From the NCBI GenBank assembly GCA_029865665.1, contig JARXAV010000189.1:1-5325 (forward strand): DNA of 5,325 bases, in the 5' to 3' direction. This document shows, piece after piece, positions 1 through 4,489 of the stretch. A program made the position numbers and the translations under genes. The notes beneath the pieces are model-generated. The model ran no database searches, had not been told where the DNA came from, and saw only the letters and a list, made by a program, of their open reading frames with translations. How positions within the stretch are numbered: the first letter of the stretch is position 1; the number at the start of each line of letters is the position of its first letter. Origin of the DNA: Flectobacillus sp. (GTDB lineage Bacteria; Bacteroidota; Bacteroidia; Cytophagales; Spirosomataceae).

Positions 1-1500
1 GAAGGTTTCATGCCTTTGTCCTCTTTTGAATTCTTAAATAAAGAAAAGGAAGATATTGGAGAACCCCTATTGGCAAATCCACGAAATGCCGCTTCTGGGA
101 CATTTAAAATGCAGGATTCCGCCGTGGTAGCTCGTCGGAAAATGGACTTATATGCGTATCAATTTTTAGCAGAAAGTCCTGTTTTTAAAACCCATGAAGA
201 AAGTCTTGCATGGTTACAAACCGTAGGTTTTAACGTGTCACCCACTTGGAAAAAGTGTAATTCGATTGCTGAGGTGATAGCGTATATTCAATATTGGGAA
301 GAAAAAAGACATGAACTGCCCCTTAATACCGATGGTATTGTGATCAAATTGAATTCCTTCGAACAGCGAGAACAATTAGGTTATACGGCAAAGTCGCCAC
401 GTTGGGCCATCTCGTTTAAGTACAAAGCGGAGGCCGCCATTACCACCTTAGAATCCATTAGTTATCAGGTAGGTCGCACGGGAAATATTACCCCAGTAGC
501 GAATTTAAAACCAGTTCTTTTAGCAGGAACCGTGGTTAAAAGGGCGAGCGTACATAATGCCAACGAAATAGAACGCCTTGATTTACGAATAGGAGATTCC
601 GTATTTGTGGAGAAAGGAGGGGAGATTATTCCTAAAATTACAAGTGTCGATTTATCTAAAAGATTATCTTCGTTTGAACCCGTTCATTTTCCAAGTCATT
701 GCCCAGAATGTGATTCACTTTTGGTCAGAAAAGAAGGCGAAGCCAATCATTATTGTTTGAATGAAAAAGGTTGTCCCCCTCAAATAAAGGCAAAAATTGA
801 ACATTTTATTCAACGAAAAGCGATGAATATTGAAAACATTGGTGCTGAAACCATTGAGGCTTTTTACAAACGAGAACTGGTGAAAAATCCAGCAGATTTA
901 TACGATTTAACCTACGAACGTATGCTCGGCATAGAAGGTTTTAAAGATAAATCCATCAATAATATTTTGCAAGGACTTCAAAAATCGAAAGAAATTCCTT
1001 TTAAGCAGGTGTTATTTGCTATTGGAATTCGTTTTGTAGGGGCTACGGTTGCAGAGAAACTAGCGTCTTATTTTGGCAATATTGATGCGATGATGGCAGC
1101 CACTAAAGAAGGTTTATTGCAAGTGCCAGAAGTGGGGGAACGAATTGCGGATAGTGTCGTTTCGTATTTTGAAGATGTTGAAAATAGGGGCTTTATTGAG
1201 CGTTTGAGAGCAGCAGGGCTTCAATTTGTACAGGAAGCCGTTGAAATACTTATGGAAGGCAATACGTTGGAAGGAAAAACTTTCGTAATTTCGGGGACTT
1301 TCCAGCAATTTGGTAGAGATGAACTAAAAACCAAGATTGAAGCCAATGGAGGGAAAGTGCTTTCGGGAGTTTCGGGTAAACTTAATTTCTTGATTGCAGG
1401 CGATGAAGCGGGACCTTCAAAACTCCAAAAAGCGGAAAAGTTAGGCGTAAAGATTATTAGCGAAGAAGAATTTTTAGCTATGTTAGCATTGAACAATTAA
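1..1500 (+). CDS. ligA: NAD-dependent DNA ligase LigA, 5'-truncated by window edge
   Basis: Seals nicks in duplex DNA during replication and repair, using NAD+ as the adenylate donor. The reading frame is open from base 1, so the ATG at 10 is internal. 499 residues are present. Against the usual length of about 670, roughly 170 N-terminal residues are missing, including the KxDG lysine that is adenylated. What remains is in the family order. The nucleotidyltransferase core has ANPRNAASG (73-99), DGIVIK (331-348) and SPRWAISFKYKAE (394-432). An OB-fold follows. A four-cysteine zinc finger has Cys codons at 700, 709, 754 and 772. Helix-hairpin-helix repeats cover about 800-1200, and a C-terminal BRCT domain starts at LEGKTFVISG (1267 to about 1490). 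No frameshift or internal stop is seen. dapA follows 55 bp downstream on the same strand, so cotranscription is likely. Identity is near certain; the truncation is only the window boundary. Confidence 0.97.
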   Translation, partial: EGFMPLSSFEFLNKEKEDIGEPLLANPRNAASGTFKMQDSAVVARRKMDLYAYQFLAESPVFKTHEESLAWLQTVGFNVSPTWKKCNSIAEVIAYIQYWEEKRHELPLNTDGIVIKLNSFEQREQLGYTAKSPRWAISFKYKAEAAITTLESISYQVGRTGNITPVANLKPVLLAGTVVKRASVHNANEIERLDLRIGDSVFVEKGGEIIPKITSVDLSKRLSSFEPVHFPSHCPECDSLLVRKEGEANHYCLNEKGCPPQIKAKIEHFIQRKAMNIENIGAETIEAFYKRELVKNPADLYDLTYERMLGIEGFKDKSINNILQGLQKSKEIPFKQVLFAIGIRFVGATVAEKLASYFGNIDAMMAATKEGLLQVPEVGERIADSVVSYFEDVENRGFIERLRAAGLQFVQEAVEILMEGNTLEGKTFVISGTFQQFGRDELKTKIEANGGKVLSGVSGKLNFLIAGDEAGPSKLQKAEKLGVKIISEEEFLAMLALNN

Positions 1501-1501
1501 T

Positions 1502-1543
1502 AATTATCAATTGTCAATTATCAGTTGGCAATTATCAATTAAA
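1502..1543. repeat. Three 14-bp AATTATCA tandem repeats between ligA and dapA
   Basis: Three consecutive 14-base units start at 1502, 1516 and 1530, each opening with AATTATCA: AATTATCAATTGTC, AATTATCAGTTGGC and AATTATCAATTAAA. The array fills nearly the whole gap from the ligA stop to the dapA ribosome binding site. The units are partly self-complementary (CAATTG, and AATT cores), so they could fold or be bound on either strand. From memory, similar AATTATCAATT-type low-complexity arrays are common between genes in Bacteroidota. No function is evident. The in-frame TTG at 1511 would translate this repeat and is not accepted as the dapA start. Confidence 0.8.
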
Positions 1544-1548
1544 TACAT

Positions 1549-1554
1549 AAGGAG
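1549..1554 (+). promoter_or_regulatory. dapA ribosome binding site, unusually close to the start
   Basis: AAGGAG ends only one base before the ATG at 1556, much tighter than the usual 5-9 bases. It still supports this start. The ATG gives a protein beginning MRPKFHGVAPALVTP, where the family normally begins. The only upstream in-frame alternative (TTG 1511) lies in the tandem repeat. Confidence 0.55.
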
Positions 1555-1555
1555 A

Positions 1556-2437
1556 ATGAGACCAAAATTTCATGGTGTAGCACCCGCATTGGTAACGCCA
1601 ATGTTTGAAGATGGGAGTATTGATTATGATGGACTAGCAAGATTAGTTCAACATGTAAGTGACGGAGGAGTCGATTATTTATTGGTTCAAGGCACAACAG
1701 GCGAATCTGCAACCACAACACAAGAAGAAAAAAAGAACATATTAGCGTTTATTCAAGAGAAGAATGTTAAGAACTTGCCAATTGTTTATGGACTAGGAGG
1801 GAATAACACACTTGAAGTACTTGAAACGATTAAAGAATTAGACTTTACAGGAATTGATGCTATCCTAACGGTTTGTCCTTATTATAATAAACCAGGAGCT
1901 AGAGGAGTTATTGCTCATTACACAGCCGTAGCAGACGCAAGTCCTGTACCCGTTATCATGTATAATATCCCTGGCCGTACAGGTATCAATATGTCTTCTG
2001 CTACTACCTTGACTTTGGCAAAACACCCAAATATCATTGGTATCAAAGAAGCTTCTTGTATTATCGAACAAGTGATGGAAATTTATGCAGGAAAGCCTGA
2101 CGATTTCTTGATTATTTCTGGAGATGACGTTCAAGGAGTGCCAATCATTGCTTGCGGTGGAGTAGGGGTGATGTCTGTTATTGCTAACGCCTCACCTGCT
2201 AAATTTACAGAAATGATTCACGCTGCATTAGACGGTGATTTCAAAACGGCTCGTAATACCTTGGGTGATTTCTTAACAATCGATCCATTGTTATATGAAG
2301 AAGGCAATCCTGTAGGAGTAAAGAAAATCTTAGAAATAAAAGGTATTTGTTCTTCTGAAGTTCGTTTACCACTAGTAAAAGCATCTGAAGAGTTAGGAGA
2401 AAGAATGAAACCTGTTTTAGCGAGCGATAACTTGTAG
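1556..2437 (+). CDS. dapA: 4-hydroxy-tetrahydrodipicolinate synthase DapA
   Basis: Condenses pyruvate with aspartate-semialdehyde, the first committed step to diaminopimelate and lysine; cytoplasmic. The 293 residues match the usual family length and form one TIM barrel. Numbering from the ATG at 1556, every catalytic position lies at the E. coli number plus three: Thr47/Thr48 in GTTGES, Tyr110 in PYYN, Tyr136 and Arg141 in YNIPGRTG, and the Schiff-base Lys164 in GIKEAS. The downstream GVGVMSVIAN segment is also typical. In the allosteric lysine pocket, E. coli His53 and His56 are replaced by Gln56 and Lys59, while Asn83, Glu87 and Tyr109 are kept, so lysine feedback may be weak (inference). 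ligA lies 55 bp upstream with no clear promoter between, so the two are probably one transcript. A hairpin terminator follows at 2503. N-acetylneuraminate lyase and related paralogues share the fold, but the close active-site match favours DapA. Confidence 0.93.
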   Translation: MRPKFHGVAPALVTPMFEDGSIDYDGLARLVQHVSDGGVDYLLVQGTTGESATTTQEEKKNILAFIQEKNVKNLPIVYGLGGNNTLEVLETIKELDFTGIDAILTVCPYYNKPGARGVIAHYTAVADASPVPVIMYNIPGRTGINMSSATTLTLAKHPNIIGIKEASCIIEQVMEIYAGKPDDFLIISGDDVQGVPIIACGGVGVMSVIANASPAKFTEMIHAALDGDFKTARNTLGDFLTIDPLLYEEGNPVGVKKILEIKGICSSEVRLPLVKASEELGERMKPVLASDNL

Positions 2438-2502
2438 GGAGGTTTTTGGGGTAAGAGGCAGAGAGGCAAGGAGGCAACAAAAGCACTAAGGCAAATAGTC
2501 AG

Positions 2503-2538
2503 AAAGCTGGGGGCAATATAGATAGCTCTCAGCTTTTT
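2503..2538 (+). terminator. Rho-independent terminator after dapA
   Basis: AAAGCTGGGGGC (2503-2514) pairs with GCTCTCAGCTTT (2525-2536) over 12 positions with two G-U pairs and a 10-base loop. A T-run covers 2534-2538. The G-U pairs work only for RNA made from the + strand, because the opposite strand would have A-C mismatches, so it fits the ligA-dapA transcript. It lies 66 bp past the dapA stop. Confidence 0.7.
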
Positions 2539-2603
2539 GTCATTTTAACTTTTTTGTGTTTGGACTCATTGCCTCTTTTCCTCACTGCCACGTTGCCTAT
2601 TTA

Positions 2604-2646
2604 ATAGGGGTTCACCCTATCCTGATGGATGTTGCCCCTTCAGGGC
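2604..2646. repeat. Pair of adjacent small hairpins inside the composite repeat
   Basis: The first hairpin is ATAGGG (2604-2609), loop GTTCA, CCCTAT (2615-2620). The second is GCCC (2634-2637), loop CTTCA, GGGC (2643-2646). They are 13 bases apart, and both have five-base loops ending in TTCA. Two GC-rich palindromes at fixed spacing in an A/T-rich gap look like a REP-type (repetitive extragenic palindrome) unit. That is inference from shape; no transposase is present nearby. Confidence 0.55.
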
Positions 2647-2779
2647 TAATTTGTCTCTCCGGCTCGTTGCCTCTTTTCCTCCGTGTCTACTTGCCATTGT
2701 GCCTTGTTGCCTCTCTGCCTTTGTGCCTCTCTGCCTTCCCCCCCCTTTAACAGTTTTTAACAACAAAGAAATAAGCTTA

Positions 2780-2814
2780 TTTGTACCAAAAAGCCCAAAT
2801 CAACGTTAAATTTG
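2780..2814 (+). promoter_or_regulatory. Putative Bacteroidota promoter for the lipoprotein gene
   Basis: TAAATTTG at 2807-2814 matches the TAnnTTTG -7 box of the phylum's primary sigma factor. TTTG at 2780-2783 could be the -33 box, but the 23-base spacer is longer than the usual 19-21. A 14-bp perfect palindrome, AAATAAGCTTATTT (2769-2782), overlaps the -33 box and could be an operator. A start near 2820 would give a leader of about 35 bases. Confidence 0.45.
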
Positions 2815-2832
2815 TTCAGAGAAACTTAAAGA

Positions 2833-2845
2833 CCTCTGCGGAGGG
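2833..2845 (+). promoter_or_regulatory. Shine-Dalgarno sequence inside a small hairpin
   Basis: CCTC (2833-2836) pairs with GAGG (2841-2844) around the loop TGCG, which fits the stable UNCG tetraloop class with a C-G closing pair. The GGAGGG at 2840-2845 is the only Shine-Dalgarno match before the lipoprotein gene and is largely inside this hairpin. It is 11 bases from the ATG at 2857 and 5 bases from an in-frame TTG at 2851. Confidence 0.5.
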
Positions 2846-2856
2846 TGCGATTGAAT

Positions 2857-3318
2857 ATGATAAAGAGACAGACAACGATTTTTGCAGCTATTGGATACCT
2901 TCTTGTAATGGGATTACTTTCTTCTTGTTCCAAACCTGCACAAACCTCTTCCTATTATCGTCCAAATTATGAAAAAGGTGGCTATGATGCAGGAACTGGA
3001 TTCGATTTTGGAGGGAAAGACCATTATCCAATTGAAATATTGCAAGGGGACGATAAGCCACAGACTGCTTATGAAGAATTAAAAAAACTATCGTTAACAG
3101 GAGAATATCCTCTGACACCAGATCAAGAGCATAAAGGAAGAATGCTAAATCGTGGAAATGACGAGCAGCAAAAACGAGATTTAATGAAAGATTTAGTAGC
3201 TCAAGCCCAAGATTTAGGGGCGAGTGGTATCATGAAAGTCAATTATAAAGTCTTTTCTACTGCCACAACGTCTGGATTTATTCTATCTGGTGTGGCTTTT
3301 AAATACACAATGAAGTAG
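2857..3318 (+). CDS. Small lipoprotein of unknown function
   Basis: 153 residues; I do not recognise the family with certainty. The N-terminus is a lipoprotein signal: MIKRQ, a hydrophobic stretch from residue 6 to 21, then a lipobox LSSC with the lipidated Cys at 24, so the protein should be anchored in a membrane facing the periplasm or surface. A polar Ser/Tyr/Gly-rich linker follows, then a charged middle. The C-terminal part (about 108-151) has an amphipathic helix, LGASGIMKV, and a beta-hairpin-like end SGFILSGVAFKY. This pattern of helix, LGA(x)GI, strand, then G-x-A strand loosely resembles YbjQ-type and related small envelope domains; that is a weak analogy. ATG 2857 is chosen; TTG 2851 is possible, while GTG 2845 would overlap the ribosome binding site. 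The gene appears monocistronic, between the dapA terminator and hairpins at 3341-3411. Confidence 0.85.
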   Translation: MIKRQTTIFAAIGYLLVMGLLSSCSKPAQTSSYYRPNYEKGGYDAGTGFDFGGKDHYPIEILQGDDKPQTAYEELKKLSLTGEYPLTPDQEHKGRMLNRGNDEQQKRDLMKDLVAQAQDLGASGIMKVNYKVFSTATTSGFILSGVAFKYTMK

Positions 3319-3340
3319 TTTTAATGTATTTTATTAAACC

Positions 3341-3369
3341 CGTGAAAAATATTTTAATTTTTTTTCACG
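3341..3369 (+). terminator. Hairpin after the lipoprotein gene, possible terminator
   Basis: CGTGAAAAA (3341-3349) pairs perfectly with TTTTTCACG (3361-3369) across an 11-base A/T loop, 22 bases after the stop codon. The T-run is inside the stem and the loop rather than after it, so it is not a textbook terminator; on the opposite strand the A and T runs are arranged the same way. Confidence 0.4.
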
Positions 3370-3391
3370 AGTAACCTATTAAAAATAAGTC

Positions 3392-3411
3392 ATTTAACGT
3401 TTTTGTTAAAT
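3392..3411 (+). terminator. A/T-rich hairpin, second candidate terminator
   Basis: ATTTAAC (3392-3398) and GTTAAAT (3405-3411) form a perfect 7-bp stem with loop GTTTTT, followed by the T-rich TTATTTTAAG. It may add to the hairpin at 3341 in ending the lipoprotein transcript before the tRNA promoter. The stem is weak because it has only one G-C pair. Confidence 0.3.
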
Positions 3412-3428
3412 TTATTTTAAGAAATGAG

Positions 3429-3460
3429 TTTGGAAGTTAAAAAAAAAACTAGTACTTTTG
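3429..3460 (+). promoter_or_regulatory. Bacteroidota-type promoter for tRNA-Glu
   Basis: TTTG (3429-3432), a 20-base spacer and TACTTTTG (3453-3460) match the -33/-7 consensus of the phylum in both sequence and spacing. The spacer contains a run of ten A (3439-3448). Transcription should begin near 3467, leaving a leader of about 58 bases to be trimmed from the tRNA 5' end. Confidence 0.8.
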
Positions 3461-3524
3461 CATCACGAAAAACGACAAACACTTCGAAAGAAAAGAAATA
3501 CTAATCGTTTTAAGTCCCCAAATT

Positions 3525-3596
3525 GGTCCGTTCGTCTAGGGGTTAGGACACGTCCCTTTCACGGATGAAACACGGGTTCGATTCCCGTACGGACTA
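3525..3596 (+). tRNA. tRNA-Glu, anticodon TTC
   Basis: 72 bases fold into a full cloverleaf. The acceptor stem is GGTCCGT (3525-3531) with ACGGACT (3589-3595), including a G1-U72 pair, and A3596 is the discriminator. The D arm begins GTCT at 3534. The anticodon stem is CGTCC/GGATG with one G-U pair around the loop CTTTCAC, placing anticodon TTC at 3558-3560. The T arm is ACGGG, TTCGATT, CCCGT. The sequence follows the E. coli tRNA-Glu pattern closely in the D arm and anticodon loop. CCA is not encoded (CTA follows the discriminator), so a CCA-adding enzyme is needed. It has its own promoter and terminator, so it is probably a single-tRNA transcript. Confidence 0.97.
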
Positions 3597-3604
3597 CTAC
3601 AACG

Positions 3605-3642
3605 AAAAAACAAGCACTTTTAACGAGGTGCTTGTTTTTTTT
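3605..3642 (+). terminator. Strong Rho-independent terminator after tRNA-Glu
   Basis: The 13-base arm 3605-3617 (A-run, then CAAGCAC) pairs perfectly with 3628-3640 (GTGCTTG, then the T-run) around a 10-base loop. The T-run continues to 3642, eight T in all. It starts nine bases after the tRNA. The A-run on the other arm means it could also stop transcription arriving from the right. Confidence 0.9.
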
Positions 3643-3661
3643 GTGCCTGATTATCAGACAC
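3643..3661. other. Imperfect 19-bp palindrome next to the terminator
   Basis: GTGcCTGA-TTA-TCAGaCAC has eight-base arms with one mismatch around three central bases. It follows immediately after the tRNA terminator T-run. It could be an operator-like site or a small hairpin; nothing in the sequence decides. Confidence 0.35.
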
Positions 3662-3825
3662 TTATCAACGTGACTCCTTCTTCACACTTCATTTTACTCT
3701 TGCTCACACGTTTATCCCTTATTTGTAGATTCACAACAAAAAACCTACAATAATGAAAAAAATAATCTTCAAGGTCTATTTTTTCTGCGAAATTTAGAAA
3801 AAGCAACTTCTCCGTCTGTTGAACT

Positions 3826-4060
3826 GACTATCTATTGTCAGCTTGCAATTGAATGAATGAAGAGACACACAGCGTTCTCTACTACCTTAATGTAATGGAC
3901 TTGTCAATAGGATGAGGGGGACAATCACGCAGATAGTCTAAATCGAAGGCTTTGGAAGTCCAATCCTTCCTGTAATCTCTTTATCTGAGCTACCCAGTTG
4001 TAAATATTGCACTCGATACATTAACCTTTTTCGAAGCTTTGGCGGATTCATGTATCGTGT
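3826..4060. ncRNA. Candidate structured RNA (strand not determined)
   Basis: A run of nested and adjacent inverted repeats. An 8-bp closing stem GACTATCT (3826-3833)/AGATAGTC (3931-3938) encloses AGAGA/TCTCT (3861-3865, 3876-3880) and TTGTC/GACAA (3901-3905, 3920-3924). Next comes GAAGG..TGG / CCA..CCTTC (3945-3969, 8 bp with an internal loop), then the 4011-4060 hairpin. The GC content is above that of the flanks and there is no open frame, which is typical of a structured RNA in an A/T-rich genome. No promoter box is obvious just upstream on either strand. I cannot match it to tmRNA, RNase P RNA, 6S RNA or a named riboswitch. Chance pairing remains possible. Confidence 0.3.
4011..4060. other. 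Strong inverted repeat or hairpin upstream of the export gene
   Basis: CGATACAT (4014-4021) and ATGTATCG (4050-4057) are perfect 8-bp arms. Past one T-T mismatch they extend outward through AC/GT (4011-4012, 4059-4060). Inside, AA/TT and CC/GG pairs follow a mismatch and a bulge. Arms this long, 28 bases apart, could be a paired operator or an RNA hairpin. There is no T-run after it, so it is not a terminator. Confidence 0.45.
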
Positions 4061-4230
4061 AATACTGAACAATCGTTAGTTTTTCCTTCCGACTCTACGC
4101 TGTATCTGCTAGGATATTCATTCTTTCTAAAGTACTATTTTTAATTCGGTACTAACTGTTCTAATAATCCTATTTAGCTTAGGTATAATTAATATAAACT
4201 AGGTTGCTTTTTTTTGTCTTTTTCCTAGAT

Positions 4231-4262
4231 TTTAAACAAAATGCTACCGTTTAATAACTTTG
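4231..4262 (+). promoter_or_regulatory. Putative distal promoter of the polysaccharide export gene
   Basis: TAACTTTG at 4255-4262 matches the TAnnTTTG -7 box. TTTA at 4231-4234, one base off TTTG, is 20 bases upstream. A start near 4269 would give a leader of about 220 bases before the ATG at 4490. Confidence 0.4.
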
Positions 4263-4308
4263 TATTCGTTTATCTGATAAAAAGATATATTTTCGTGAAT
4301 ATTCTAAA

Positions 4309-4382
4309 GTAGAATCAAATACGCTTTAATGTTTGGAATAAATATTAATAATTTCACAATTCATTTATCGTAGAATTCAAAT
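4309..4382. repeat. Two direct GTAGAAT(T)CAAAT motifs before the proximal promoter
   Basis: GTAGAATCAAAT at 4309-4320 and GTAGAATTCAAAT at 4370-4382 differ by one inserted T and start 61 bases apart. The first copy overlaps a tight hairpin or palindrome ATTCTA-AAG-TAGAAT (4301-4315). The second ends seven bases before the proximal -7 box. They could be regulator binding sites, but A/T-rich DNA produces such matches by chance. Confidence 0.3.
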
Positions 4383-4389
4383 AAAAGTA

Positions 4390-4397
4390 TAATTTTG
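4390..4397 (+). promoter_or_regulatory. Putative proximal promoter -7 box of the export gene
   Basis: TAATTTTG fits TAnnTTTG exactly and is followed by CA, as in many Bacteroidota promoters. No good TTTG lies about 20 bases upstream; TTTA at 4364-4367 is 22 bases away. A start near 4404 would leave a leader of about 85 bases. Confidence 0.5.
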
Positions 4398-4489
4398 CAA
4401 TCAAACAAAACTCTTTACTAATACTTAGTTAATCATTCACAAGTCGTTTCTTATCCCTAAAAACGTAAGCTAATAAAATCTCAAAAAAT

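Larger units (their letters stand above)
2451..2745. repeat. Composite low-complexity repeat with inverted GGCA/TGCC arms
   Basis: Most of the 419-base gap between dapA and the lipoprotein gene is repetitive and non-coding. The left arm (about 2451-2493) is rich in GGCA words and contains GGCAGAGAGGCA at 2457-2468. Its exact reverse complement TGCCTCTCTGCC occurs twice on the right, at 2708-2719 and 2724-2735, as a 16-bp tandem repeat. A 15-bp direct repeat, TTGCCTCTTTTCCTC, occurs at 2569-2583 and 2667-2681. The centre carries two hairpins (2604-2646, listed separately), and an eight-C run lies at 2738-2745. The dapA terminator is inside the element. The one open frame across it (2556-2750) encodes only Leu/Pro/Cys-rich sequence from the repeat and is not a gene. 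TGCC/GGCA intergenic repeats resemble ones I recall from Bacteroidota genomes, but copy number here is unknown. Confidence 0.7.
3662..4489. other. Long intergenic region without a credible gene
   Basis: About 830 bases between the tRNA unit and the polysaccharide export gene. Stops are frequent, and the only short frames, such as one from ATG 3753 to TAG 3797, lack a ribosome binding site or protein character. Composition changes along the stretch. By hand count, 3841-4020 is about 41% GC, above the roughly 35% of a sampled dapA segment, while 4141-4380 is about 23% GC. The GC-richer half holds most of the inverted repeats and may encode an RNA. The A/T-rich half holds two promoter candidates for the downstream gene. 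A short inverted repeat TTGTAG/CTACAA (3723-3728, 3745-3750) lies near the left end. Confidence 0.7.

Noticed and set aside
1511..1555. Longer dapA starting at TTG 1511
   Set aside because: The extra 15 residues translate the AATTATCA tandem repeat, lack family similarity and ignore the AAGGAG before ATG 1556.
2556..2750. 64-residue open frame downstream of dapA
   Set aside because: It is a low-complexity Leu/Pro/Cys-rich translation of the TGCC repeat, has no ribosome binding site and crosses both hairpins.
3525..3600. tRNA-Glu 3' end as an attachment site for an integrated element
   Set aside because: No second copy of the tRNA 3' end and no integrase are visible in the window.
3565..3753. 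62-residue open frame starting inside the tRNA
   Set aside because: It begins in the anticodon/T-arm region and runs through the terminator; it is a chance frame.
3753..3797. Short frame MKKIIFKVYFFCEI, possible leader peptide or signal-peptide remnant
   Set aside because: It has only 14 codons, no ribosome binding site, and nothing downstream in frame that looks like a decayed gene.
3931..4000. tRNA-like signals on the minus strand: GGGTAGCTCAG (complement of 3985-3995), a 5-bp/7-base hairpin (3954-3970) and TTCGATT at near-tRNA spacing
   Set aside because: The acceptor and T stems do not pair and U33 is missing, so it is at most a decayed tRNA and probably coincidence.
4199..4228. CTAGG ... 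CCTAG with T-runs between, possible terminator
   Set aside because: The T-runs are in the loop, the stem has only five pairs, and the site is upstream of the export gene with no gene to end.
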